This document shows, piece after piece, positions 43,547-52,732 of a stretch of DNA of 64,000 bases. The position numbers were made by a program, and so were the translations under genes. This DNA comes from Candidatus Thioglobus autotrophicus (GTDB lineage: Bacteria; Pseudomonadota; Gammaproteobacteria; PS1; Pseudothioglobaceae). Position 1 is the stretch's first letter, and the number at the start of each line of letters is the position of its first letter. The notes beneath the pieces are model-generated. The model had not been told where the DNA came from. It ran no database searches and was given only the letters and a program-made list of their open reading frames with translations. The stretch covers positions 372,001 to 436,000 of the forward strand of contig NZ_CP010552.1 in NCBI RefSeq assembly GCF_001293165.1, given 5' to 3'.

Positions 43547-44446
43547 CTAATTCAATAAATTGTTGTTGTTATCATATTGATGCTTCATTAATTTTATCGT
43601 ATCTATGACATTAGGAATGTCATATACTAAAGCCGAACTAATCTTTTTAACACTTAACGCCATATTTTTCGGTCTATTTGCTTTAAATTCTATGCTATCA
43701 ACACTAACTCTGTTGATATTTTCATTAGGCAATTGGAATGTTTCAGCCATTTTTTTACCAAAATCATATTTTGAGATACTATCACTACTTACGCAATGAT
43801 GCAGTCCAAATATAGGTCTTTCAATTATCTTTCCGATAATAAGCGATAAATTATCAACATGTAATGGGGAAAAATACACATCATAAAATAAACTTAATGG
43901 TACATTACCAATCAAGCTTTTAAGTATCCATTCGGCAAATGAAGTATCACCTTCCTGCGTCCAACCAATAATATTTACTCTAAGAACTAAGCCGTTATTC
44001 ATCGATTGCACAGGCCTCTCTCCCATGAGTTTAGTTTTTGCATAAACATTGAGTGGATTTTCCAAGTCGGATTCACTATATGCGCCCCGCTTCTCTCCGT
44101 CAAACACTGAATCAGTTGAAATATAAATCAGCCTGCCGTCGCTAGAACCCAAATAATCCGCCATCGCTTTGGTTGTTTCAACATGAAGTTTGGTTGCTAG
44201 CTCAACATTTTCTTCACAGGTATCTACATTGACGATTGCAGCGCAATGTATCACTACATCCAGTTTAGACTTTTCTAGCCATTTATTAAGTAATGCAATA
44301 TCTGTTAAGTCAAAACAATCCCACTCAATATTATCACCCTCTATACCTTTGCTTCTTGAAGTTGCAAATACTTTGTGTTTCTCTGATAAATGAGCAACAA
44401 GTGACGCGCCTAACATTCCACTTGCACCTGTAACTCCTACCTTCAT
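43547..44446 (-). CDS. RmlD-like SDR sugar reductase
   Basis: 299 aa with the start at the ATG 44446, whose A is shared with the TGA of the fusion gene (TGATG), so it is translationally coupled. An earlier in-frame start at 44476 is unlikely. GVTGASGMLGASLV is the NAD(P) site, YISTDSVFDG (Ser) and YAKTKLMGER (Tyr-x3-Lys) the catalytic set. Close to dTDP-4-dehydrorhamnose reductase in pattern. It would reduce a 4-keto sugar from the PseB-type dehydratase, or a later intermediate. Confidence 0.82.
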   Translation of the reverse strand: MKVGVTGASGMLGASLVAHLSEKHKVFATSRSKGIEGDNIEWDCFDLTDIALLNKWLEKSKLDVVIHCAAIVNVDTCEENVELATKLHVETTKAMADYLGSSDGRLIYISTDSVFDGEKRGAYSESDLENPLNVYAKTKLMGERPVQSMNNGLVLRVNIIGWTQEGDTSFAEWILKSLIGNVPLSLFYDVYFSPLHVDNLSLIIGKIIERPIFGLHHCVSSDSISKYDFGKKMAETFQLPNENINRVSVDSIEFKANRPKNMALSVKKISSALVYDIPNVIDTIKLMKHQYDNNNNLLN

Positions 44447-46476
44447 CAATTCAACCTTGTAAACCCACCGTGACAAACAGGTCCATCTAATAAAGAATCT
44501 ACCGATAAGTCACCATTTTCACAATCAGCTATCACTTTAAAAATCGGGTCTAATATTTGGAAATAATTATCTATCTCTTGTATCCCATGCTCTGTACAAA
44601 CATAGATTACATTTGAAGCAAGAATATTGTTTTTTAGCATCTCTTGAGTTATGTAAGTTTTATACTTTAACCAATCATCAGATTGAATACCAAATCCAAT
44701 CATAGACGGTAAACCATTAACCTTAATAGGTAATTGATACTTTTCACCTAAGTTTTTCCATTGATTGCCAATATCTTTGCCCGTATTAGTTATCAATTCC
44801 CATGACTTAGTTTTATCCATAACCTCTAACGTCTTTAATGCGGCTGTAGGCCCAATTCTTTCAGTCCAAAAAGTGGAGCTAATAAAAGTACTTTGAGCAA
44901 CATCCATTACTTCTTTTCTTCCGATTACAGCAGTAATAGCATACCCATTACCCAAAGCCTTCCCAAAAACAGCCATATCTGGCTCAATGCCATATAATTT
45001 ATGAAGCCCGCCATTGCTTTGTCTGAAGCCAGAAGTGCACTCATCAAAAATCAAAATAATATTATTTTCACTTGCTATCTTTCTTACCTTAACCAAAAAA
45101 TCATCTTGAGGTTCGTCATTGCGAGAGACTTCCATTTTTATAACGCCAATATCATGATTTTGTATAATAGTTTCTAGCTCATCTATGCGATTATAGTTGA
45201 ATGGAACCACACTGCCTTTAAGGTCTTTAGGAACACCTTTAGGATTTAAACCTGGTAAGAGGTGCCCTGTAAGATTATCATCGTCTTCTAGATTTGCGGA
45301 TAAATACCAATCATGCCAACCATGGTAACCACAAATAGCTACTTTATCTTTACCAGATGCAGCCCTTGCTATTCTAATTGCTATTGCATTTGCCTCACCA
45401 CCTGTTCTTGCCAAGCGTACCATATTTGCCCAAGGGTGAAGCTCAATCAATTTTTCAGCAAGATATACCTCTTCTGGACAGTTAAATGTAGACATGTTTC
45501 CTTTTTTAACAACATTTATAACTGCAGCATCCACTTCATCATTACCATAACCCAAGATGTTTGTGCCAATTCCCATTATTGACATATCGGTATATTCACG
45601 CCCATCCAAATCCCATACTTTGCAACCTTTAGCCTTGCTAAAATACGCTGGCCAATGATCTGGAAGAAACATTTCACTTCTCTTGGATAGCAGCATATTC
45701 CCACCTGGAATAATACGCTTAGCTCTTGACCATAATTTTTCCCCAGTACTCATAACCGCCCCCTCGTTGCGAATTAAATGCTCATTTACAGTAAATAATT
45801 TTGGTTTATTTTCTTTTAACTCTATTATTTTTTTCCATGAAAAATTTATTTCTGGGTGAAAATAATTAAAAATATTTTGCACTACAGTAAAGTCTTCAGG
45901 CTCATCAACTGTCCATCTTTCTGCAGAAAAATCCTTAGAATTTTTTAGATAAAATTTCTTAAAAGTATCAGAATTGATAATATAAGGCGTTACATGCTCT
46001 CTCTGAAAGTCTTCTTTTCCCTTTTTATGAGCTTCTTCTAGCGCCTTAATTGAAATAACTTCAACATCTAACCCATCTGGATAAGTAGGTGGCTCACGAT
46101 TACTAGCATAATCTACATTAGAATCAATAAATCCCTCTATCACTTCATCAACAAGAAAACTATCTATCAATGGACAATCCCCAGTTATTCTGATAATAGC
46201 ATTAGCTTTAAATGTTTTTGCTGCTTGAAAATATCTATCCAACACATCATTTTCCTCTCCAGAAAATACCTTATAACCCAAACTTTCAACATGATTAATT
46301 AATGGGATATTATTTTTATTATTTGAAGTGGCGAGTACTATTTGATCAATGTGCTTAGAATTAGACAGCCTATCAATCAACAACTCAATCATTGGGATAT
46401 GATTGATTCTCATCATTACCTTATTAGGCAAACGAGCAGATCCCATTCTTGCTTGGATAATTGCTACAACTTTCAT
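44446..46476 (-). CDS. SpsF-like cytidylyltransferase fused to class III aminotransferase
   Basis: 676 aa bifunctional protein. Residues 1 to about 235 are a SpsF/NeuA-like nucleotidyltransferase (AIIQARMGSARLPNKVM, RITGDCPLID, DYASNREPPTYPDGLDVEV). Residues about 245-676 are a PLP class III aminotransferase of the glutamate-1-semialdehyde aminomutase type: RTGGEANAIAIRIAR, CGYHGWHDW, the FDECTSGFR aspartate D478 and the Schiff-base lysine K506 (FGKALGNGY). Both active sites look intact. The enzyme could aminate a keto sugar and activate the nine-carbon product with CTP. It lies two bases after the aldo-keto reductase gene. Confidence 0.9.
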   Translation of the reverse strand: MKVVAIIQARMGSARLPNKVMMRINHIPMIELLIDRLSNSKHIDQIVLATSNNKNNIPLINHVESLGYKVFSGEENDVLDRYFQAAKTFKANAIIRITGDCPLIDSFLVDEVIEGFIDSNVDYASNREPPTYPDGLDVEVISIKALEEAHKKGKEDFQREHVTPYIINSDTFKKFYLKNSKDFSAERWTVDEPEDFTVVQNIFNYFHPEINFSWKKIIELKENKPKLFTVNEHLIRNEGAVMSTGEKLWSRAKRIIPGGNMLLSKRSEMFLPDHWPAYFSKAKGCKVWDLDGREYTDMSIMGIGTNILGYGNDEVDAAVINVVKKGNMSTFNCPEEVYLAEKLIELHPWANMVRLARTGGEANAIAIRIARAASGKDKVAICGYHGWHDWYLSANLEDDDNLTGHLLPGLNPKGVPKDLKGSVVPFNYNRIDELETIIQNHDIGVIKMEVSRNDEPQDDFLVKVRKIASENNIILIFDECTSGFRQSNGGLHKLYGIEPDMAVFGKALGNGYAITAVIGRKEVMDVAQSTFISSTFWTERIGPTAALKTLEVMDKTKSWELITNTGKDIGNQWKNLGEKYQLPIKVNGLPSMIGFGIQSDDWLKYKTYITQEMLKNNILASNVIYVCTEHGIQEIDNYFQILDPIFKVIADCENGDLSVDSLLDGPVCHGGFTRLN

Positions 46477-46477
46477 A

Positions 46478-47347
46478 CTATAGCTTCCAATTTGTAGGAT
46501 TTATCAGCATAGGGTCATCTATTATTAATTCATCTGGTATTGAATATTGAGGGCTTTTAGAGATAGAGGTAATTATTTCAGTTAGTTGGGACTTATTCTG
46601 TACTCCAACTATTACCTTGTTAATTTGCTCATAAGAATATGAAAAATTTAGCGTAGCACTCAACGGAGTTTGATTGGTGTCATTAATCCACTCATTAAAC
46701 TTATTAAAGTAATCACTCCATTTATTAAAGTACGGATTTCTCTGATTTTTCTCCTGCAGTAATAGCCCCTGCAGAAAGACTGACCTAGAATGTAACTCCA
46801 CTCCAGTTTGGCTCAGCTTATCAAGCCAACCAGATACCTCAAGCCTTCTGTCTAAAATATTAAAAGGTGCCTGAACAATATCCATCTTCATGTCGTAATT
46901 TTCTAACGCATCTAGTTCATCTGGATTATAGATAGACACACCAATTTTTTTAACAACACCATCATCTTTTAGCCTGGACAAACTATCAAATAATCGTCTT
47001 TTAGGCGTTTCAAGAAAATCAGTGGACTGATGTAATAATAACCCTGATACACTATTTACACACATCCTGCTTAAGGATGACTTAACATGGCCACTTACCC
47101 ATAAGTCAATATTGTTCACATTTTTAGGAATAGGGGGTAATTTTGTTACAATATCAAATTGATTGACGCCCACCTTACCTAAAATATTTTCACTACTGCC
47201 ATACACTGCTGCCGTATCAAGTGTATCAATATTATGACACTCTGCCTCTCTTAATATATCTTCAACTTCTGAAATTTCAACTTGACCAGATGTATTAGAC
47301 ACACCGTAATCCGATCCAAATTGCACCGTTCCAAGAGATAATTTCAT
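46478..47347 (-). CDS. Aldo/keto reductase
   Basis: 289 aa NADPH-dependent oxidoreductase. The AKR tetrad: D in NIDTLDTAAVYG (about 38-49, with catalytic Tyr), K in FDIVTKLPP, and H in SGLLLHQSTD. VIVGVQNKSQL in the C-terminal nucleotide-binding part is typical. Such reductases occur next to SpsF-type genes in flagellin and spore-coat glycan clusters. It would reduce a keto-sugar intermediate. Confidence 0.9.
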   Translation of the reverse strand: MKLSLGTVQFGSDYGVSNTSGQVEISEVEDILREAECHNIDTLDTAAVYGSSENILGKVGVNQFDIVTKLPPIPKNVNNIDLWVSGHVKSSLSRMCVNSVSGLLLHQSTDFLETPKRRLFDSLSRLKDDGVVKKIGVSIYNPDELDALENYDMKMDIVQAPFNILDRRLEVSGWLDKLSQTGVELHSRSVFLQGLLLQEKNQRNPYFNKWSDYFNKFNEWINDTNQTPLSATLNFSYSYEQINKVIVGVQNKSQLTEIITSISKSPQYSIPDELIIDDPMLINPTNWKL

Positions 47348-47383
47348 TTTATTTAAAATGTCTTTGTTAGTTTTCTTAATAAT

Positions 47384-48304
47384 CTATACATCTTTATAAA
47401 AGAACTTCCTTAGCTTAAGATTTGGATGAACATGTAATTTTCTAAACAAAAAGAAATTATAAGGAAGAAAGAAAAATACATAGTGTACAAAAGTCTTTAA
47501 ACTCTTCTTCAAGAAATATAGGACTCCAGTCGGTTGAACATACTTTTTTAATCTTGGACTCACTATAATAGAATTTTTATTTGATAAAACATCAATCCAA
47601 TCTTGATTGAATTCAACTATATTCTTAAACTCAAGGTGTTCATAATTATTGTCTAGACTGAATCTGAAATGTATGTTGCCTCTAAATGAGTTACAGATTC
47701 CACGATGTAGAATAGCAGGGTCAAAAAATAGTATATTACCGGCCTTGCACTTCGGGTAGATAGACCCCTCTATCCTATCCGAGGAGCGTTGTTTTATCTT
47801 TTCTTCAACCACCTTATCTTTTTCTATATGCGACATAGGCATAAGTTCAAGCCCTTGCTCATCAAATAAAAACATGCTAACTTGAAGATACATGCTATTT
47901 CCAACATCTGCATCTCTATGCCAATTGCCAATATGGCCAAAATCTTCTCGGGTTGTATGATATCTTGACAAATCTAATTTTAACCTACCCTCTCCCACTA
48001 TGTCTTTAACACCTGTAATTAGGCTTGAAGAGTTTAAAAGTGCAGCCATACGCTTATCAAGAATATCTGAATGGAATGGCATTTCTATTCCTGCTATATT
48101 TACTACCTTACTAAGATAATCATCATAGACACGAAAGTATGGATACTCTCCACTTTCCGCCTGAGCAAGAATTTTTTTAAACGACTTTTGAGCATCTAAT
48201 AAAACTTGTGAACTCTCTAGTCCAGATTCAATTAAAACATACCCAAACTTCTTAAAATAGTTCCATTCTTTATGCGTTAAAAATCTCATCTCTTCTCTTG
48301 CCAA
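47384..48304 (-). CDS. PhyH-family 2OG-Fe(II) dioxygenase
   Basis: 306 aa, phytanoyl-CoA dioxygenase family. The iron-binding facial triad is visible: H and D in NWHRDADVG (about residues 131-139) and the distal H in FFDPAILHRGICN, with a following Arg (FRGNIHFRFS) for 2-oxoglutarate. The C-terminal 50 residues are basic with a hydrophobic patch (FVHYVFFFLPYNFFLF), possibly membrane associated. In a sugar locus it may hydroxylate or epimerise a glycan component. It has its own cassette position between the PseB and aldo-keto reductase genes. Confidence 0.85.
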   Translation of the reverse strand: MAREEMRFLTHKEWNYFKKFGYVLIESGLESSQVLLDAQKSFKKILAQAESGEYPYFRVYDDYLSKVVNIAGIEMPFHSDILDKRMAALLNSSSLITGVKDIVGEGRLKLDLSRYHTTREDFGHIGNWHRDADVGNSMYLQVSMFLFDEQGLELMPMSHIEKDKVVEEKIKQRSSDRIEGSIYPKCKAGNILFFDPAILHRGICNSFRGNIHFRFSLDNNYEHLEFKNIVEFNQDWIDVLSNKNSIIVSPRLKKYVQPTGVLYFLKKSLKTFVHYVFFFLPYNFFLFRKLHVHPNLKLRKFFYKDV

Positions 48305-48343
48305 ACTACAAAAAACACCTTTATTATCATATTAGTTCGATAA

Positions 48344-49342
48344 TTATATATTATCGATTTTATTGCGATTTTTCTCAATCCAATCTTGTAATATTTTAAC
48401 ACTCATCCACTCTTTATTACTGTCAGAACAATATATAAAGTCTGACTTAACCTTGACACCATTTCCAATTCTTTCTGGATCTTTAGCCCACTCGTTAATA
48501 GATGGTAAAATTTTATAATACTCTGGGTATTCATAAGTATAAAGTGCATCTTCTGAGCCAATCATCTGCTCATGTAACTTCTCACCTGGGCGAATACCAA
48601 CTTCTTCTTGCTTGGCGTTCTTATTAACTGCTAATGCCACATCAGTTACCTTCATAGAAGGGATTTTCTTCACATAAATTTCACCACCCTTCATATCATC
48701 AAAGGTGTGCCATACTAGCTCGACCCCTTCTTCTAGAGAAATCATAAAACGTGTCATCCTATTATCTGTGATTGGCAATACGCCACCTTCAGAAATTGAC
48801 ATAAAAAATGGAATAACTGAGCCACGAGACCCCATTACATTGCCGTATCTTACCACTGAGAAAGACGTATCATGATAGCCACTATATGAATTACCAGAAA
48901 TAAACAACCTATCAGATGTTAATTTGGTTGCACCATAAAGATTAGTAGGGCTACTGGCTTTATCAGTAGACAGTGCGACAATCTTTTTTACGCCTTTATC
49001 AATACAAGCATCGATCAAATTCATAGCACCAAATACATTAGTCTTTACACATTCAAATGTGTCATATTCGGCAGTAGGAACAATTTTAGTGGCTGCAGCA
49101 TGTACCACATAATCAATATCATCAAGTGCTCGAAACAATCTATCTTTATCACGCACATCCCCAATCAAGAAACGCACTCTTGGGTCGTTTTTAAATAATT
49201 TTGCCATTTCCCATTGTTTCATTTCATCTCTAGAGAATACAACTATTTTCTTTGGGTTGTATTTTTCCAATGTCATTGGGATAAAGGCATGGCCAAAAGA
49301 GCCCGTCCCACCGGTAATAAGTATTGATTTATTTGTTAGCAT
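48344..49342 (-). CDS. pseB: UDP-GlcNAc 4,6-dehydratase (inverting), PseB-like
   Basis: 332 aa soluble SDR: GGTGSFG near the N-terminus, GDVRDKDRLFRALD, VHAAATKIVPTAEYDTFECVKTNV, the active-site STDKASSPTNLYGATKLTSDR with Tyr-x3-Lys, and a C-terminal GEKLHEQMI. Typical of PseB/FlaA1, the first enzyme of the pseudaminic acid pathway (inverting C5). It differs from the membrane-bound dehydratase at the left edge, so the window holds both forms. PseC (DegT-type) is absent here; the class III aminotransferase fusion could take its place. Confidence 0.93.
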   Translation of the reverse strand: MLTNKSILITGGTGSFGHAFIPMTLEKYNPKKIVVFSRDEMKQWEMAKLFKNDPRVRFLIGDVRDKDRLFRALDDIDYVVHAAATKIVPTAEYDTFECVKTNVFGAMNLIDACIDKGVKKIVALSTDKASSPTNLYGATKLTSDRLFISGNSYSGYHDTSFSVVRYGNVMGSRGSVIPFFMSISEGGVLPITDNRMTRFMISLEEGVELVWHTFDDMKGGEIYVKKIPSMKVTDVALAVNKNAKQEEVGIRPGEKLHEQMIGSEDALYTYEYPEYYKILPSINEWAKDPERIGNGVKVKSDFIYCSDSNKEWMSVKILQDWIEKNRNKIDNI

Positions 49343-49503
49343 ATTGAATAATAATAGTAAATGTAATTTTCTTTTTTGTAGAGTAAAACTCTAAGTGTGG
49401 TAATAATACCTTACTCTGCTTACTATTTTGCTCTGAACAAATATTATGTGCTAGTAATTAATTCTAGAAGAATTTGTATGGATGCATATCTTGTTTACCA
49501 GTA

Positions 49504-51255
49504 TTAAGAGTTAATCATTTCGTCATATGTTCCTACATCCACTGAGCCATTATTGTTTATTCTTATTATCCTATCACAATTTTTTAAGGTAGATAATCGA
49601 TGTGCAATGATTAAAACTGTTAAATCTCTTTTCAGTTCGCTTACCTCTTTCATTACTGCACGCTCTGTATTATTATCCAGAGCACTTGTCGCTTCATCAA
49701 AAACCAGTATGTCTGTTTGCTTATAAAGCGCTCTGGCGATTCCTATTCTTTGACGCTGACCTCCAGAAAGTCGAATGCCTTGTTCACCTACAATGGCTTG
49801 GTAGCCATCTTTACTCTCGCCTATTAATTCATCAATTTTTGCTTGCTTTATAGATTTTTCCACTCGTTTTTTATTAATTTCATCTTTAGGAATTCCAAAA
49901 GCAACATTTTCTTCTATAGAATTGTCAGATAAATAAATACTTTGTGGAACGTGTGCTATATGCCTTCTCCAGGCCTGTCTATTTATTACTGTTATGACCT
50001 TATTATCAACAACAACCTCTCCCTTTGTTGGTTGGGTTAACCCCATAATAACATCTAATAGTGTGCTTTTTCCACTTCCAGTGGTACCTATAAAGCCAAC
50101 ACGCATGCCCTTGGTTATTTTTAAATTAATATTTTTCAACACCCAAGGGGTATTTTTTGAATATCTAAAACTTATGTTATTTAAAATAATCTCCTTTTTA
50201 AAAGGAATCTCTATTGATCGATTTTGAGTAGCATGAATAGGCAGGGGCTGGTTTAAAAGATCCAATACATCCTGATTAGATGATCTCGATCCTTGTATAG
50301 CACTATACGAACTGTATGCTTGTTGCAATGCCGGAATCAACCTTTGAGCTCCAAGTGCTAATGCTCCTAATATCGGAATTGCAGTTGTTATTCCACCTTG
50401 ATTCTGAGTTAAAAAGTACGCAAGGATGGCGATTAAACTCATTCCTATGGACTCCATTACGAACTTAGGACTACCTGAAATAAACATATTATCTCCTGAT
50501 GCTCGTCGCATAGGTAAGTCTGCATTACGATAAAGAGTGCAATAAAATTCTTGACTGCCATCTATAAGCACATCTCGGATTCCACCAAGACCCTCTTGTA
50601 ATGATTTTACTATTGCATTTGACTGATAAGCCACAATACTACTATTCTGTTTAAGTTTTTTCCTGGTGAATTTAATTACAATCCCATAAAGCACACCAAA
50701 ACCAACAACTGCAAAGAATGAAATTTGCATATTGATCACGAATAGTACACTTACAATCCCCACAAGCATAATTATCGAACTTACTAGAATAAGGGCTGGA
50801 GTCAGCCCCCCTTTAACTACCACATGTGTTTTTGTTACTATACCATTGATTACTTCACTACTATTTTTCAGTAAATGAACTGAGTACTCTTGATGTAATG
50901 TGCGACGATAAACATCTATACTGATATCTGCACCTATTGCATACGATAATCTGGTTGTCACATACAAAAGTGTTAGTCGTATTATTCCCGCAAAAATGGC
51001 TACAGTTATAAACGCAATGGTTAAAGGCAATATCAACTGGTCTGGTTTGGTTATATTCAAAAGCTGTATTGGATATTGCATAAGTGAATGCTGGTAAATT
51101 TGCTCTGGAGAAGTAAATACACCCAAGAATGGGAGGGTCAGACCAATACTAATAACCTCGGCTATACTAGCAATAAACATCAGTGCAAGCAACATATAAA
51201 GTTGCCTTTGTCGTAACTTTGACAAATGATGCCACAGACTTATTATTTGTTTCAT
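49504..51255 (-). CDS. ABC exporter, MsbA/PglK-type lipid-linked glycan flippase
   Basis: 583 aa, one half transporter. The membrane domain (residues 1 to about 330) has six helices. The nucleotide-binding domain carries Walker A GTTGSGKST (about 388-396), the Q-loop VPQSIYLSD, the signature LSGGQRQRIG, Walker B ILVFDEATSALD and the H-loop IIAHRLST. The family includes PglK, which flips undecaprenyl-PP-oligosaccharide. The gene stands alone between the phosphoramidate genes (72 bases upstream in transcription) and PseB. A second flippase besides Wzx suggests two glycan chains or a decoration-specific exporter. Confidence 0.9.
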   Translation of the reverse strand: MKQIISLWHHLSKLRQRQLYMLLALMFIASIAEVISIGLTLPFLGVFTSPEQIYQHSLMQYPIQLLNITKPDQLILPLTIAFITVAIFAGIIRLTLLYVTTRLSYAIGADISIDVYRRTLHQEYSVHLLKNSSEVINGIVTKTHVVVKGGLTPALILVSSIIMLVGIVSVLFVINMQISFFAVVGFGVLYGIVIKFTRKKLKQNSSIVAYQSNAIVKSLQEGLGGIRDVLIDGSQEFYCTLYRNADLPMRRASGDNMFISGSPKFVMESIGMSLIAILAYFLTQNQGGITTAIPILGALALGAQRLIPALQQAYSSYSAIQGSRSSNQDVLDLLNQPLPIHATQNRSIEIPFKKEIILNNISFRYSKNTPWVLKNINLKITKGMRVGFIGTTGSGKSTLLDVIMGLTQPTKGEVVVDNKVITVINRQAWRRHIAHVPQSIYLSDNSIEENVAFGIPKDEINKKRVEKSIKQAKIDELIGESKDGYQAIVGEQGIRLSGGQRQRIGIARALYKQTDILVFDEATSALDNNTERAVMKEVSELKRDLTVLIIAHRLSTLKNCDRIIRINNNGSVDVGTYDEMINS

Positions 51256-51327
51256 AATGTATTTTTTCTATTATTAATATGGTTTTGCAACATGTGTAAA
51301 AAATATAACAGCATGCTTTTTAAGCAA

Positions 51328-52101
51328 TTAAATTACTCTTATTCTTTTTACTCTCTCTAGCGTAATTGGAGCATGCAAATCTTCAACCGTATCTACTTCA
51401 ACCCAGTCTTCATCAATCTGAACCGAAGCTACTTTGCCGCCAATACTAACTATAAATTGTAGTAAATCGGTCATATATGAGTTTTCAACTTCTTTTCCTA
51501 ATAATTTTCCACTTTCAAGTGCGCTATGAAATGCTGACTTTATTTGCCTTACCCCTTCAGAAGAAAATTTCATTAATCCCATATATTGACCTTCTATTTC
51601 TTCAAGGGAACTTGGCTTTTGTCCAATCTCGCTAATTGTTCCATCTTTTCGTAATTTTAATGTTTCCGCGTCATCTAATGGATTTTCATTTCTCTCTCTC
51701 CAATAACCTTCCCACTTCTTATCAATAGTCACTGCAATATCCGCCTTAGACTTTATTAGAGCTTTCAATATATTTTTAGAATAAACTATATCTCCATAGC
51801 TCACAATAACATCACCCTCTAGCTCTTCTTCTGCTGAAAATAAAGTCCAAACCATATTTGTTTCAAAATACCTAGCATTCACTTTAAGTTTTATATCACC
51901 CCTTTTCAGCATCTCCGACTTATAACCACCAATTATTACTATGTCGTCTATTCCTTCAGATTTTAGGACTTCTAATTGCCTATCAATTAGACTAACACCA
52001 TCAATCTCTACCATGCATTTTGGGCGATCTAACGTGTATGGGCGTAATCTCGTTCCCTCTCCAGCAGCCAATATAATAACCTTTAGATTTTTATTTACCA
52101 T
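51328..52101 (-). CDS. CTP:phosphoglutamine cytidylyltransferase-like nucleotidyltransferase (Cj1416 type)
   Basis: 257 aa nucleotidyltransferase. AAGEGTRLRPYTLDRPKCMVEI (12-33 region) is the nucleotide-binding signature; SYGDIVYSK supplies a metal-binding Asp, and VEVDTVEDL at the end is typical of LicC-like enzymes. In Campylobacter the homologous Cj1416 joins CMP to L-glutamine phosphate to make CDP-L-glutamine. Position at the end of a four-gene set whose other members match Cj1418, Cj1417 and Cj1415 makes this reading much stronger than phosphocholine activation. Overlaps the hydrolase gene by 11 bases. Confidence 0.82.
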   Translation of the reverse strand: MVNKNLKVIILAAGEGTRLRPYTLDRPKCMVEIDGVSLIDRQLEVLKSEGIDDIVIIGGYKSEMLKRGDIKLKVNARYFETNMVWTLFSAEEELEGDVIVSYGDIVYSKNILKALIKSKADIAVTIDKKWEGYWRERNENPLDDAETLKLRKDGTISEIGQKPSSLEEIEGQYMGLMKFSSEGVRQIKSAFHSALESGKLLGKEVENSYMTDLLQFIVSIGGKVASVQIDEDWVEVDTVEDLHAPITLERVKRIRVI

Positions 52102-52732
52102 TATTTATCAACCTCTTAAATCTTTCTAAGTGACTTATTACAAGCCTACCTTCTCGTTCTGGGTGCCACATCCAAGCTTCCCATGGCAACTCTCTATGTC
52201 TAATTGCTTCTATATTTCCATCATCAGATTTAGCCAATACACTAAACACATCTGGGCAGCCTTCTAAAGCATAATTGTGATAACTATTTACTGATTCCAC
52301 TGCCTTTATTGTACTAACTTTATCGTATTGTAATTTATGGCGAGTATTTACATGTCCAGACACCTTAATTAATTTTCCGCCAACATGTAATCCCATCATT
52401 TGCATTCCCCTACAAATCCCCAATACTGGTTTATTATGTTTCTCTGCCCACTTAAGTAAAAAATTCTCTGTCACATCTCTTTGAACAGCCGTTCCAATAT
52501 CATTACCCCCAGATAATAATAATGCATTAATATTTAATAAATTTAACCACTGTTCTAATAATGGATGACCGCCAGATTCTGATGATACATTGACCAAATT
52601 ATTTGGAATTGGAACAGGAATAAAGCCTGCATCAATAACCCACTCAACTAGCCTTTGATCTACTGAATCTCTCCATTCATTATAAGCGTTAACCTTGTCA
52701 ATACGCTGAGTAATCCCAATCAATATGCTCAC
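52091..52732 (-). CDS. Class I glutamine-amidotransferase-like hydrolase, Cj1417 type (gamma-glutamyl-CDP-amidate hydrolase)
   Basis: 213 aa, peptidase C26/GATase 1 fold: LLLSGGNDIG (71-80), the nucleophile C107 in LGICRGMQMMG, and the His-Glu pair H190/E192 in WMWHPERE. Cj1417 of Campylobacter hydrolyses gamma-glutamyl-CDP-amidate (CDP-L-glutamine) to glutamate and cytidine diphosphoramidate. All three catalytic residues are present. It overlaps both neighbours (11 bases downstream, one base upstream), so it is tightly coupled to them. Confidence 0.83.
   Translation of the reverse strand: MSILIGITQRIDKVNAYNEWRDSVDQRLVEWVIDAGFIPVPIPNNLVNVSSESGGHPLLEQWLNLLNINALLLSGGNDIGTAVQRDVTENFLLKWAEKHNKPVLGICRGMQMMGLHVGGKLIKVSGHVNTRHKLQYDKVSTIKAVESVNSYHNYALEGCPDVFSVLAKSDDGNIEAIRHRELPWEAWMWHPEREGRLVISHLERFKRLINNGK

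Noticed and set aside
49378-49394. TAGAGT-AAA-ACTCTA hairpin as a terminator after the ABC gene
   Set aside because: Only six base pairs, and in the direction of transcription (minus strand) it is not followed by T residues.
51328-52101. Simple reading as LicC phosphocholine cytidylyltransferase
   Set aside because: No LicA kinase or LicD transferase is seen, and the gene is coupled to the hydrolase and kinase of the phosphoramidate set.
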